Source: Bisporella sp. PMI_857 (taxonomy: Eukaryota > Ascomycota > Leotiomycetes > Helotiales > Helotiaceae). Taken from it: a DNA stretch of 64,000 nucleotides. The translations under genes and the position numbers were made by a program. Each line of letters opens with the position of its first letter. The stretch's first letter is position 1. The DNA is taken from positions 682,001-746,000 of the forward strand of contig JAJSPD010000008.1 of NCBI GenBank assembly GCA_021307315.1. Reading direction: 5' to 3'. The notes under the pieces are model-generated. The model did no database searches. It was given only the letters and a program-made list of their open reading frames with translations, and was not told the origin of the DNA. This document shows positions 10,300 to 22,228 of this stretch, in pieces.

Positions 10300-13200
10300 A
10301 TGTCTGTATGCGAAGCTTGCGGCCATGATGCTATGCCCACATCTCGAAGTCATGATTTGCAAAAACGCCAACCTAGACCTCCACCTGAGTACACATCAAA
10401 GATGTACCAGGCGCTTCCACGACATAGGGGATACATTCGTCTTCTAAATGTGAGAGGGAGCAGTGCTGACAACCCTAACGTCGAATGCGAATTGCTTCTT
10501 CGGAAGTTTATACGGGAAGATACCCCAGCGACCCAAAAAGCATTACCTGTCCAACCATATGAAGCTTTGTCTTGGTGTTGGGGAAAGCAAAAGCAAAGTC
10601 ACATATTTTGATTCGAAGAAACGGCATGTTATACGCGAAGTATGTATCTTCTGATCTGTTGGCCGCTCTGAAGGCTTTGCGTTACACAAAAACAGATCGT
10701 TATTTATGGGTAGACGCCGTGTGTATAGATCAAGAGAATACCAAAGAAAAAAACCACCAAGTAGAGATGATGTCTGAGATCTATGGTAAAGCCAATCGCG
10801 TGTGTATCTGGCTGGGAGACGGTGATAAGTCAAGTCGCATGGCGCTCCAATTCAGTGAGTCCTGTTACCAAGAATCTGATACGACCACTGCTTACCTTTC
10901 ATACTTTTAGTCAAGAAGGAGGTATTGCAGCTACAAAACTTTGACGAGCTTTGCGAAAGTGAGCAGGCAAGTGAAAAATGGGGTGCTCTTCTAGAGCTTA
11001 TGCAGCGGCCGTGGTTCTCACGTCGATGGGTGGTCCAAGAAATAGCATTGGCTCGACAAGCTATGATGTATTGTGGCAGCGATAGAATTTCCTGGAAGAA
11101 ATTTGCTGTCGCAGTTGAACTCTTTGTTGAGGTTGAGACTGCTACCCATCGTCTTTCAGAAGTGATGAAGAAAGATCCAAAATTCTACCATGTTCCGCGT
11201 TGGTTTGAGTACGTTTCTGCCCTTGGTGCAAGCCTGTTAGTCGAGGCTACAGGCAAGCTATTCAGAGACTACAAGCCAAATGGTCCCCTCAATTTCGATT
11301 CTGAATCAGACTCAGACTCAGATTCGGAGACTTCCGAGTCGGAAATAGATTCAAGCTCGGATTATAATCTTGAATTGGCTTCAGACTCGGGCTCAAGCGC
11401 TGGTTCTACGTCTGAAGATATGAGAGTCCAAGAGCAGACTCCAAGCTTCCATATGATTGAGACGTCACCAATCCAGCCACTTCTCAGCCTTGAGTACCTG
11501 GTTTCAAGTCTATCTATCTTTGATGCTACAGTCCCTCATGACACGATATATTCGTTGCTTGCAATTGCGAAAGACACTTCCCCATCAGCCAGCCAAGAAG
11601 GTTCTGAGATCGTGTTAGACCATACAAAGGCGGTTCTAGAAATATTTACCGAGAAAAAGAGTTACAATGTAGACTACGGTTTGCCGTTTGTCGATGTTTG
11701 TAGGGAGTTTGTACAATTCTGTATTGATCATTCGGACCAGAGTCGAGCACTTGACATTATTTGTCGGCCATGGGCTCCAGATACTATGGATACCGCAGCC
11801 AAGCGAAACGATTTCTCACGAAAGGCAAAGAAGAAGGAGAAGAAGAAATCGACCATTCTAGCCTCGGGACTCACTAAAAAGGGCAAGACCTCTACGAATC
11901 TTAACGAGAAGAGAATCGACGCACAAGAAATCCAGCAGGGATCAGATCATAAACTACTTCCACTACAGCTCCTTCTGACTTCGAGAATAAGAGAAGGCAA
12001 TGCGAAACAGCGCAAATTTAAAGCAGGTATCCACGATTCCAACGCAAGATTGGCTTCGCTCGCTGGCCGTCGCCATTGGTTCGACCCCTCGTTTCCGGAC
12101 CACCACTGGGGAGGGAAGATTGCTTCGAGGAGCACGTATCACTTTGAGAAGTTTCAGAACGGATTAAGGCAAGACCACAAATTTGATGATCAAGATCACG
12201 CGAATGCAAATGGAATTCCTATCCCTTCGTGGATCCCTAAACTTACTGGGGCAGCATATGCGATGTATTCTCAAGCAGGCGTTCATGAAATGAAGATGGG
12301 CCGCCAGAATGCAGATACTCTTGTGGGATTGCCGCCATCTAACCAAAGTCTCATGCGAAACTATAATGCAGCTCAAACAAAGATGATAGACCTTAAATCA
12401 CTTAAATTCCGCCGACGTTCTAGCATGCGGCACTATAGTATGTACGTGAAAGGCTTCATTTTGGATACTATTCTAGAGGTCCAGCCATCCTCTCAAGGTG
12501 GCGCAATTCCTCGAGAATGGGCAATAGCTGCGAAATGGAAGAATGCACCAGATACGGACCCACCAGACGAATTCTGGAGAACACTTGTCGCTGATCGTGG
12601 TCGGGATGGACGAAATCCTCCAGTCTATTATTCTCGAGCTTGTAAAGAGTCTTTCTTTAAGGGTGGTCTGTCTAGCGGACGTGTGGATACAACAGACTTG
12701 ATAAGTAACGAGCGCTGCTCAGTAGTTGCCCAGTTCTGTCGCAGAGTTCAATCTGTCATTTGGAATAGATCACTCATTAGGACTGAAAATACGAAGAGGA
12801 TGGGTTTGGCAAATCAAAACGCACAGCCTGCAGATTACATATGTATTCTATATGGATGTAGTGTTCCGGTAACCCTCCGATTAAAGGAAAAATCTCCAGA
12901 TATGATTGACAAAGAAGTTGAAGAAGAGATTTGCCATTATCAATACGGGATTGCGTCTCGCATAGCTAAGAACCACCGACGAGCAAAAGCTTTCCTTGAG
13001 AAGAGAATTTCGGAGATGAAAAAGTACAAAAAATGGGATGAGCAAATGGATGAGGAGTGGCAGAGAGATACAAAATGGAGAAAATCTTGGAACGCACAAC
13101 TTCAAAATGGCAATGAAAATGGACACAGCCAAAATGCAGTGACGAGAGTAAAGCCTCTCAGTACTTCTAAATCTTGTTCGGCAAGTGGTCCACCGAATCC

Positions 13201-14380
13201 CTCTAAACCAGACTCTTCGGAGCCGGAACAGAGCTCAGTAGAGAGTGCAAGCAAAATTGATTCCTCTTATGAACTTACACATCCCCAAACGACGCAATCT
13301 TCACACAATTGTGATGAAACAACTATAGTCGAGTCAGCTCCTATGTCCCCAACAAATCAATATTTTGGTTTGCAAAGAAACCAGTCGAGCATTCTACCAT
13401 CAGCGATAAGATCCCTCGAGATGAAGAAAAGAAATTCGCTCCTGCAAGATGAAGAAAGGATGAAACAACGAAAACTTTGGTTAGAGGAAGAAGAAAAGGA
13501 GCGGCCGAAGAGAAAGGAGTTCACTGAATGGAAAAAGGCGAGACGAGAAAGGCTGAAAAATGAGGAGAAAGCAGGAAAGAAGCATGCTCAAAGCAATGAC
13601 CCAGGGTCTGTGAAAGGTAGCAGTCAAGAAATTCTGGAAGAGCCAAACGTAGATTGGTATGTGTTTGAGCGATTCTTAAAGTATGGTCGGCGTTGGAAAC
13701 AGATTGTGCGGGACAAGAAGAACATTCGACGATGGTCTGGTGAGAGATTTATACTTTGTAAAGGCTTGAAGTCCGATGATTCAGAGACTTATAAAGAAAA
13801 CTGGGCAAAAGTCGAGGCTCAACTTAGGAAACGGAAATTCTTCCGTTTTTGGAAGTACATTGTCTTCCATCGAAAATCAGACCGAGCGAGGTGGCATGCA
13901 GAATATCTCATATTCTGTAGGAAGAACCAAGGCGACAGTGAGCAAGAGGCAATAAAGCGAAGAGTGTTGAACAGGCTGGAGAAAAGGTCAAAGCTTGAAC
14001 TCATGACTGATGAAGATAAGAATATGCTTGACAAGGCAATCTCAACTCCCTCTAGCCTGACATTGGAAGAGCAACACGCTCGGATTCTCTGCGATGACTA
14101 CGTGGGACGAATGCGACTTGAGATCAAAAAGCGTTATCACAGAAGAGAGATTCCGCAGTTGACGGAGGAGCAGAAGAACGAGTTTCAGGATCCGCAAGAA
14201 CTAAAAGACAAGATTGAAAGGATGGAGGAGGATATCCATAAGCATAATATGCGAGTGGCTGATAATGTGTGCTACTACGAGTTTTTAGGAGAGTCTTACA
14301 TTCACGGAATGATGGACGGAGAGGCAATGGCTTATCAGAATGAGAATGGTCTTGGTACAAGGATTTTTGAGCTGCGATGA
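10300..14380 (+). CDS. Very large HET-domain (heterokaryon incompatibility) protein
   Basis: HET-domain proteins trigger growth arrest or cell death on contact between incompatible hyphae, and many have roles in fungal innate immunity. The HET core reads YEALSWCWG (about 10556), LWVDAVCIDQ (about 10705), MMSEIYGKANRVCIWLGD (about 10768) and, after an intron at 10855-10910 (GTGAGT...TTTTAG), RPWFSRRWVVQEIALARQ (about 11007). The start MSVCEACGHDAM at 10300 has two CxxC-like Cys residues. One base is missing near 10600 (AAAG context). Downstream, an uninterrupted 1151-codon frame holds an acidic Ser/Asp tract (about 11305-11420), a long charged region, Lys/Glu-rich coiled coil (about 13400-13600), two about 52-residue Trp-rich repeats, and the typical HET tail GESYIHGMMDGEAM. 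At about 1,350 residues it is about double the common HET length. It faces another HET gene. Confidence 0.88.
13673..13984 (+). repeat. Two tandem about 52-residue repeats inside the HET protein
   Basis: Within the C-terminal extension two segments align with a 156-bp period. The first has WKQIVRDKK (Trp codon at 13694), then RFILCKGLKSDDSE. The second has WKYIVFHRK (Trp codon at 13850), then YLIFCRKNQGDSE. Shared positions are WK-IV, R, RW, I-C and DSE. The DNA copies have diverged, so this is an old intragenic duplication or a repeated fold unit. No known repeat family is recognised. Confidence 0.6.
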
Positions 14381-15968
14381 TTCTGGAGGAGTTAATAGAA
14401 ACTGGCAATTTAAGACCATTGAAGGCATAGTTTTTGTCCTGTATTCAGCAACCAGCGATTTAAGCCTCATCTAATATATAATGCTTGTATAAGAATATCA
14501 AATGGACAACTGTTTAGATCACCACTGACTGCTATACTGAAGCGCAAATAAATGATCATTATTCCTTTTCACAGCTTCCAGTTTCCTCAGTCATAACAAG
14601 GCGCATGACGTTTATCATACCATAACATAATTAAAATGGAAATTAAAATGCAAACATTAACAGCCGCCAAAATAAACACTACCTCCAATGCTTTGAGAGC
14701 TCAAAGTTGATGCCTAGAACTAAATATTCTGATTCCTAGTTCTCGGTATTCGCAATTACCTTGCTGCTTTGCTTGTATTCTATATTGTATAACACCTTGT
14801 TTCTGCGTGCTAGTATTTATTAACTTTCTTGGCTACGTAGAGTACATTGACTTCAATCGATATGTAGTAGAGAAGGAGATACCACTACCTCTAGATATCC
14901 TGCATAAGATTGACAATCTATTCACAAACCACGACAAGGAGGTGAAAAATACAACTGCCAAATGCTCCCTCCATTTGCCCAAAAGCATCATCTTCAACCT
15001 CTTCGTTATTTATAATTCCTACGTCCACCCCTCTGCCGTAAAAAGCCCTTCCGCTAAACGAACCTTACTCTCTCCTCCGCCTTAACCTGTATGGGCTCGA
15101 AAAGGACCAAGGCTGTGGAATTACAAGCGCTACAAGATGACGGAAAGCAGAAATAAGGGTTTAGATGTTGAGAAGAAGTGAATTGTGGGCCCTTTCAGGA
15201 CCTACAACCTCGAGATACCGTAGCTTAGAACAAGAATAACAAGGAACCATAATCACACCAGCAAGAGCGTAGTCAATAGCTACTATGCCTTTTGCTACGT
15301 GATAGGCATCCGACACACAATTTTCAATTCTTAATATAATCATATTAGAATTTACTTTGCAACAAACACAAATTTCCTCATCTTTGATGGTCTAGCATAA
15401 CGTCAGACCATCAAAGAAAGAATATTATTGTAGCATTGTTTCCTGGTTAAATGCAACCAAGATTACGTTGTATTGAACCCAAAACCATATTCAACAGTGA
15501 GCTTAGGCTAGGTGAAGTTGTTTCGTCTCTTAAACTACATGTCCAGTTCTTCTATTGAATTGCCCTACACCAGAATATCAGTTCCTGATATTCTGATAGA
15601 CATGGATGTATCGTCTTCTTTTGTTCGTTCTACAGCAATCTACGCAACTCACAGCGGTAATGATAAAACGAACTGCCCTATCATTATTAGCCATAGTCTC
15701 TAATCTGCACATCCTAATGCTACACATTGGTACATCCGCTCCATAAATAGAGGAGGACTGATCCAACTCCTCTATTCTGCTTCGGGGTTGTAGGATGGTC
15801 TTTATTGCGAAAATCGGCCACAAGCCAATTCAGAACAGTGCAGGCGCATATCAAATAAACGCAAAAATATCCAACAGTAATATACAAGGTGGGTATATTT
15901 CAAGTTACGGAATGTGACTTCTCTAGCGTGCGTTTTACATACGTGCGCTCCTCCTATGGATTTGCCAA
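14381..15968. other. Intergenic between convergent HET genes
   Basis: About 1.6 kb of AT-rich sequence separates the 3' ends of two tail-to-tail HET genes. The only clear structure is the 13-bp perfect hairpin at 15381-15417. Short open frames here lack family features. Confidence 0.55.
15381..15417. repeat. Perfect 13-bp inverted repeat matching the 5' end of tRNA-Asp
   Basis: The arms TCTTTGATGGTCT (15381-15393) and AGACCATCAAAGA (15405-15417) are perfect reverse complements around an 11-nt loop. The left arm plus the next A equals the first 14 bases of the tRNA-Asp gene at 21228-21241. It could be a tRNA-derived relic, a hairpin left by a mobile element, or a structured 3' element for either HET gene. 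Confidence 0.75.
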
Positions 15969-18116
15969 TCAAACGAGATAAATAACGCGCTTCTCCTTCT
16001 GAAAATCAGCCATACCCTCCCCATCCATGAATCCGTGAAGATAGCATTCGCCAACGACTTCATAAGCCTGTGCGATCCCATCTCCCGTAACATACCGCTC
16101 TCCCACGGGCCTGAGAACAAAAGGTGATCTTGCACCTGGAATGACGAATATCTCATCTGGATGGGAATAACTAATTGCCGTATGAGAAGGGGCAAGACCC
16201 ATGTGCATTTCTTCACTAATGAAGAATCTTCTTCCCAGTGTTGAGATACGAATCGCCTCATCAACAAGTCCAATCGATTCCGTACGGCTGTCCTGCGGTA
16301 CCTCAAGATTTGTAGAAACTTCAGCCGTCACGGCAGTACATGCTTTTTCGAGCCCATAGAACCGACACCATTCGTGGAATTTAGATTCGTCGTCTTCGTC
16401 AACTCTACGAAAAGTTGCTGTTATAGCGTGGCCCGCACCAAAACTCTTGATCGGCTTTTCTGCAATACAATCTCCACACAAAGTTCTCCAGAAGTGGCGT
16501 TTCCACGTGCGAATCTCAACATCATGATTTCTAGCATCCGCGAAGTCGTACCAGTCAAGGTAAATATCATTTCTTCTTGTGTCGTGAAGTGAGACCATCC
16601 TTGCTGCTGCTTCACGAATATGCCCAATTCGTCGACCTTCAAGCACCAAGAACTTTTCGCTGATTGCTCTTACAGATGCCGACCTTCCATCGCAAGCGTC
16701 ATACAGAGAAGCGTTCTGACCAAATATTTCTGTTCCTACTCGCGTTATTCTCTGGGAGTAGTCAGGTACCCATGTTGGCAGAGTTGGAGATGCTTTCCGC
16801 AAATAATGCCCTGGCTGAGAAAGAATATCCAAGGATCCAGATATTTCGATCATTTTTAGCACTGCCCGAGTATAAGTCTGTGTTGGAGTCGTTGAGATGT
16901 TGTAATCCGGAAAGATTGGATCATGATCATACCATTCTGTGACGAGTGGGAGCAGTCCATACACTTTGTCTCGGGGGTCTGTAGCATCTCGTGCGCGGAA
17001 GCTCCGCAATAGAGAATCTAGTGGTATATCAGACCCTAATAACCTCGCTTGCGTGAATTCTGACATGTGGCCAAGAGTCTCTATTAAAGGTTGGAGCATG
17101 GTATTCACACCTGGGACATCTGCGCAGCAAGACGATCTGTGGGTCTTGAAGTTTTCGGTTGCACGGAGAAACATAGTCCACGCCGCTTTGACTGGACCAT
17201 ACATAATGATACAGGATTTTGGCAGAATACACTCCTGAACTGTCCAGATACGATCGAACCAGGGAAGCTTGAGAATCCAGGCCAGGGCATGACGACCGGC
17301 TGATATATAGGTTCTCTGGCTGTCTGAATCCATGGTCAAATATGGAATCTCGTTCAGATGGTGGTGATCTTCAAGCAGTCGTAAGAGACAAAAGGCATGA
17401 AAAATACCGTCTTCCACAAGACTCGAATCTTGCATTAGTGTGGTCATATATTGTGAGTGAACCTTCCTCCAGTCAATTTCTGTTGTTTTCCCAATCATAA
17501 TTTCGTTGTGTTGCGGCGCCTTGGGATCTCCATACAAGGCGTCCTTCAATTCAGAAGGCAGCCTTTCCTGATAGCCTTGCAAAATTGGAGCAATGTCTTT
17601 TAGAAGATCATCTGATTCCTTCCATATGTCAACGATCTCCTCTTCGAGCTCTTCATTAACGGATGACACAGGCTGTTCCGGTTCCTCGCCTAACCATAGG
17701 AGGCCACAATTCGTCTTGCCGTAGATTTGACTCATCAAAGAGACTTGTAATTCTTTCTCTGTAGTATCATTTTGGTTTATACATAATGCGTCAATCCATA
17801 GAACACGTTTGTTTTGAGGGAGCCGTAGCTTCATGAGGGCGTTATGGAGGTTTCTGGTGACGTATACTGGTTGAGAATTGATGGTGATGGTTTTGCCATT
17901 ATCTTGAGAGCCCCAGCAGTAAGATAGTGCCTACACAGTAAGCTGAATCGAAACCATTGGTAAATTACGAAATGCAAACCTCATATCCTGGGTTATCATC
18001 GAGCGACACGACCTCAAGTTCGCCCTGAATAGCTTCGGTTGAAGGACCACCCAAAAGATACAACAGACGTATCTCATTGCGTGCTGAAGAAAGGGGACTG
18101 TAAAATCAGATGGCAT
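15969..18116 (-). CDS. HET-domain (heterokaryon incompatibility) protein
   Basis: This second HET-domain protein is about 690 residues, the usual size. The start is taken at 18116 (MPSDF). One T appears lost in the T-run near 18103, after which the N-terminus reads YSPLSS, then IRLLYLLGGPSTEAIQG. A 49-bp intron at 17931-17979 joins NPGYE to ALSYCWGSQDN, the HET opening block. The rest is one clean frame: LWIDALCINQND, LQVSLMSQIYGKTN, LPWFDRIWTVQECILPK, FRARDATDPRDKVYGLLPLV, LPTWVPDYSQR and the tail YEVVGECYLHGFMDGEGM. It belongs to the same broad class as the HET gene at 10300-14380 but lacks the huge charged extension. The two genes converge, separated by 1.6 kb, and may be a locally expanded allorecognition pair. 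Partner and trigger cannot be read from sequence. Confidence 0.9.
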
Positions 18117-19489
18117 TTCAAATTAAAGTCTACACTACTCGCTTCTTAGACGTAGTTAAAAGGTGTTGTGAGTGATGTTCGCGCGTGAACTCTCTTACTA
18201 CAAATATGCCCTGGCACAGTTAGGTAAGGATCGACAGTCCCTCTTTTTGTATTACTGAAGACTGCTGATTCTGGATATGGTTCTGATGGTGGATGCAGTA
18301 AACTGACGTTCATTAGAAAGTTTACTTTCGTTTTAAAGTAAAAGCCATCGCATATGCATGTGACACCTAACAGGGGTTGGAGATAAAAGTAGAAAAGGCA
18401 ATGTCACGTGTGATATTGCTTTTTTCACGAACCATTTACAAACAAAATTTGTTACTAAATTCGAAAAGTTAACATAGCTTCTTCAAACAATGGGCCTTTC
18501 AGTAATTTCTACCTAGTAGTATGCTATTTAGAGTAGAATGTAGCAGATTTGACGTATGTCAATCAATAGAAGTACTGTGACGAGAGAGAACTAAAAAAGA
18601 ATATGCAGCACCTCAGAGCTTGGCTGGGGAGATGAGATCGAGGGTGCTGCAGAGAAACTCAAACAGCTTTACCCTTTAAGTAATTTACACGCGGAGTACT
18701 TACTTCTGGTTTTCGTAAGAAAATACATAACTGCAGCTATATACTGGCTTGGAACTACACTATAAAACATAGTAGATACCGCGCTTTCACATTTGTACTG
18801 TACAGTATATACGAACCCGCCACCTTATCCTCATAATATTATCCTGTCAATGACGTGATCTATCCAGGGCTGATTGATGTGACATAAGGAAAACTGCTTT
18901 GAGCAGCAAAGGAAGTATTCTTGTATATGCCAACTGTGTTAAACTGCCTCTGTGTACATCCCATCATTTCCGCCATAAATGCCTGACAATAGAAGTCTTT
19001 CATAGCTAATTCTATTTAGACAAGTCTTAAGTGGGATGCCATGCAACTAAGTGATGGAAAGATAAACCGCGGGAAAGAATAGAGGAAGGTCCGCTAACAG
19101 AAGAAATTACTTCTTAGAAGGATCGAAAGCAACAGGCTAAAATGAAAGGGCCTGATAAGGAATCTGTCTGAAACAAAGGTAGGAAACATTGGTTTGGCGT
19201 TACTTAAAATTTTGATACATATTGTACATGGTTATTTATACGATATATCACACAAGGTCGAGAATGAAGTAAAGTTTTGTTAACTCTTCGATTTTTGATG
19301 CATTAAGCTTTCGCTACAGCTGTGGCTCCTGTTATCCCTTTGGACTCCGAGCTTGGCTTCAGCGATGCTCGCAGGACCAATTGCATGAACTATCTGATTC
19401 AGGTTTAAGTCGTTAAAACCTATTTAGGATTGAGCTTGGTCCCAGCCTGAAACACGGTATCCGACATGCCGCCAACACCAAGAGATCTA

Positions 19490-19702
19490 TCATACAGATA
19501 TATGTACTTGCCGGCTTTTGAGGGAATAGCCGGGGAAAACAGGCATTTTTGAAAACTTGTCCCAGACTTCGCCTTGCCTGTCGCCACTCAACTTAACGAT
19601 CAGGTATGGGAGACGCAGCGGTGAGGCCAGTTCCCGGACCTCGCATCCTTCCGGTGTCTCCTTGAGAACCCAGGCCATGGCATCTGCCTTCTGTTTCTCC
19701 AT
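19490..19702 (-). CDS. Possible small hypothetical protein
   Basis: This 70-codon frame starts MEKQKADAMAWVLKETPEG and includes a balanced mix of residues (REL, LPYLIVKLSG, EVWDKFSKMPVFPGY). It may be a first exon or a stand-alone small gene. There is no recognised domain, signal peptide or membrane segment. Chance is a real alternative. Confidence 0.25.
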   Translation of the reverse strand: MEKQKADAMAWVLKETPEGCEVRELASPLRLPYLIVKLSGDRQGEVWDKFSKMPVFPGYSLKSRQVHISV

Positions 19703-20477
19703 TTGGACCGATTGGTGGCTATTGGAATGAAAGTTGTGTGGGAATGGTGTCGCAATAACAAAGATAGCGGACGGACAGAGGATACTGCTTAGATTGCAAA
19801 GTAGCCTACGGAGCGATTATGTCCAATTTGGTAGAGTAGCACTAGAATATAAATGATGTTAAGGAGGTTTATGTGTCGTTGTGAAGCTATTTCCTATGAA
19901 AGAGCTAGCCTTTTGATTTCTTTTCTCGTTTTCAAAGCACTAGCTTTAAGCTCGCTCTGTGCTTCGAGTGTGATTCCCAACTAATGAATTAGTCAAGCTT
20001 GATTAATCATGGTTATGATAATAAAGAGCTTTTATTAGCTTGATGATTCTGAGGGCCTGATTTGATTATGATCAATGAATCGATTAGTCAGTTAAGCAGA
20101 CCTTTTTATCACCCTATGTGTTTCCCTGAGTGCTCTCTTGATGCCAAAAGTGAAAGCTTTGTCACCTAATCGTTGCTTGTAACTTTGAATGGGTATGCTT
20201 TTCTTAGAGCACATAAGGATGGTGCATGGATGGCTTTGAAATACCACCTTGGTTGCCCAGTTGGCTCTGAGCTGCAAGGTAGAGGTAACAGCAAGGTACA
20301 TACTGAGTGCAAAGAAAGTCAAGGCTGCTTGTTGTGCGGTTTGAGGGCCAACATCTACTGTGTTGATATAGAACACTGAGGAACGTGAAGGGAATAGATG
20401 GTAAACCCGCTAAAAGGGAGGGAGCATTCTTGGAGCTCGAAGGTCAGCACGTAGCCTACGTTCCTAAAATGGAACCT

Positions 20478-20488
20478 CCCCCCCCCCC
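20478..20488. repeat. Poly-C tract (11 bp)
   Basis: Eleven consecutive C bases follow CCT in a non-coding stretch. A similar 11-bp run is at 21451-21461. The true length may be uncertain given the base-loss pattern in this window. Confidence 0.9.
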
Positions 20489-21227
20489 ACAACGCCCTGT
20501 AACCCACCCTACAGTTAGTTCATTCCAACATTATCCTCTCTCCAAACCATAATCGCAATCGCTGTCCTGTAAGTTCGCTTCCTGGACGTTTGTTCGGCTC
20601 GTTTTAACACAGTTGGTTAGCCATCAGTTATGATCTATACACAGTCTTGGCTAAACGGGGCATCTACCCCTATAGATAGTAAATTATCAAATTTGCAACT
20701 ACAGCCTATTTCCACAAGTCAGCATCATAATGAAGACACGAACAACATGAAAGTGTTTAAGGCATACGGTTATGACATGCTTGCAAGAAGATGATGAAAG
20801 GCTGAAGGCATTTTCCATTTAATAATACCTAGCTTTTTTTCTGTAGGAGTGAGAATTATATTCCAACCACAAAACCTCTCTGTATCCAAGAGTTACATTT
20901 CAATATAAAATGTTAGGACATGATTTTAGAACCTTATTTTTGTTATAAAGATAATATCTAAATCAAGACTTAACCGACGTATTATAAATAGCATATCAAG
21001 AAATCGACTACTTATGCTATAATTTTAACTAACACCTTATACACGGCTTTAATGACGGTCAGCCAAACTTTACCCATCCCTTAATGAGGCAACTTTCACA
21101 AAGAGCGGTTTGTCTATATGAGTGAATAATTATGCCAAGATATGCCAAGTCCACAATCCCACTATCGATTTTTCCTAAATTCAGTAAGGTATATATTTTT
21201 ATTCAAGCCCTCCCTAATCAAACAGCA

Positions 21228-21311
21228 TCTTTGATGGTCTAACGGTCATGATTTCCGCTTGTCATTCGCATGGCAATGCGCGGGAGATCGGGTTCGACTC
21301 CCCGTCAGAGA
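21228..21311 (+). tRNA. tRNA-Asp (anticodon GTC) with a short intron
   Basis: The acceptor arms TCTTTGA and TCAGAGA pair over seven bases. The anticodon stem TCCGC/GCGGG closes a loop TTGTCA...C with anticodon GTC, interrupted after position 37 by an intron of about 14 bases (TTCGCATGGCAATG), the standard place for nuclear tRNA introns. The T arm reads CGGG-TTCGACT-CCCCG, so one G of the expected GGGG is missing from the 5' side of the T stem. This matches the window-wide base-loss pattern and does not by itself mean a pseudogene. Splicing would be by the tRNA endonuclease. Confidence 0.85.
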
Positions 21312-21450
21312 GTCATCTCTAGAGTTCACGACCCTGAGTTACACTCAGATCGCCTCAGCTTTTTGGTTTCGATTTTTGTTGATGCCGGCTGCCACGCTCG
21401 TTTTGCAGGTATCGTGGATAGGGAAAGGTGGAGCTCTTTTTTGGTCTCTT

Positions 21451-21461
21451 CCCCCCCCCCC
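21451..21461. repeat. Poly-C tract (11 bp)
   Basis: Eleven consecutive C bases lie about 140 bp downstream of the tRNA-Asp gene in non-coding sequence. Confidence 0.9.
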
Positions 21462-21681
21462 ACCAAGTGTAGGATAGATGGAATACCAGCAAAAGAGTGA
21501 CAAAAAGTTGGGTAGGAACTACAAAACCGGAGAAATCTTGTCCGGAATTTCACTCTTTTTGTAAGTATGGGATCACTCTACCCGTGGCAACACCACGTAT
21601 TAACTATGTAGTTGCCTGTTGGGTTGAATGTGATGATTGTTGAAGGTTGAACGGAGGGATGAGGATATGCCTCACCCCTGA

Positions 21682-21704
21682 GTCATGTGACTCTGTCACA
21701 TGAC
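21682..21704. repeat. Perfect 10-bp inverted repeat (GTCATGTGAC/GTCACATGAC)
   Basis: The arms at 21682-21691 and 21695-21704 are perfect reverse complements around the 3-base loop TCT. Each arm contains CATGTG/CACATG, an E-box-like core, so this could be a paired binding site for a bHLH or bZIP dimer or simply a hairpin. It lies downstream of the AIM6-like gene and of the tRNA. Confidence 0.7.
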
Positions 21705-22228
21705 CCACATTCAGTGACTAATCTATTCTACGAGTATTGATACAAACAGTAAGCACTGTTAATGGCAGTATGCAAACAAGTAAAACTGTCTGACCCCAAC
21801 AGGTGGTTTCCTTGAACACGAGGACTGGCGTCGTATCCAACGCCCATATTTTACCTCCCATATAACCGGAGATGGCTGTATTGGATCTCCATTGTCTTAT
21901 TGCATTGATGCTGCACTTTTCTTTCTCCTTTCCTTCATCCCAGTCTACAATATACATTCCAGATTATTCCACCTCGAAGTTTCAATCTCTTGTGATGGGT
22001 CCTGATCTCTAGAAAATGATTAGATCCTGTGAGTTATTGCCACCTACCATGGATTTGGTTGCAAGTGCAAGGTTGAGGAAAGCCATTGCTGGATATCTCC
22101 TTCTTGCTCTATGTTCAAGGAGTTAAGAAAATTACAGGAACAAGCGGAATCTGAACATTGATGAGAGGCCCATTTTCACTGCGCAGTGTTCCCATCCGAA
22201 AATCAAGCTTGAACTCGAGGCAACTTGG

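Larger units (their letters stand above)
18117..21227. other. Gene-poor stretch
   Basis: About 3.1 kb with low coding potential on both strands, mixed AT-rich blocks and a poly-C tract at 20478-20488. One minus-strand open frame at 19490-19702 (70 codons from ATG at 19702) has protein-like composition but no recognised family. No transposase, reverse transcriptase or terminal repeat is visible. Confidence 0.5.
21312..22228. other. Intergenic between tRNA-Asp and AIM6-like gene
   Basis: About 0.9 kb with no supported gene. It contains a C11 tract (21451-21461) and a perfect palindrome at 21682-21704. Confidence 0.5.
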
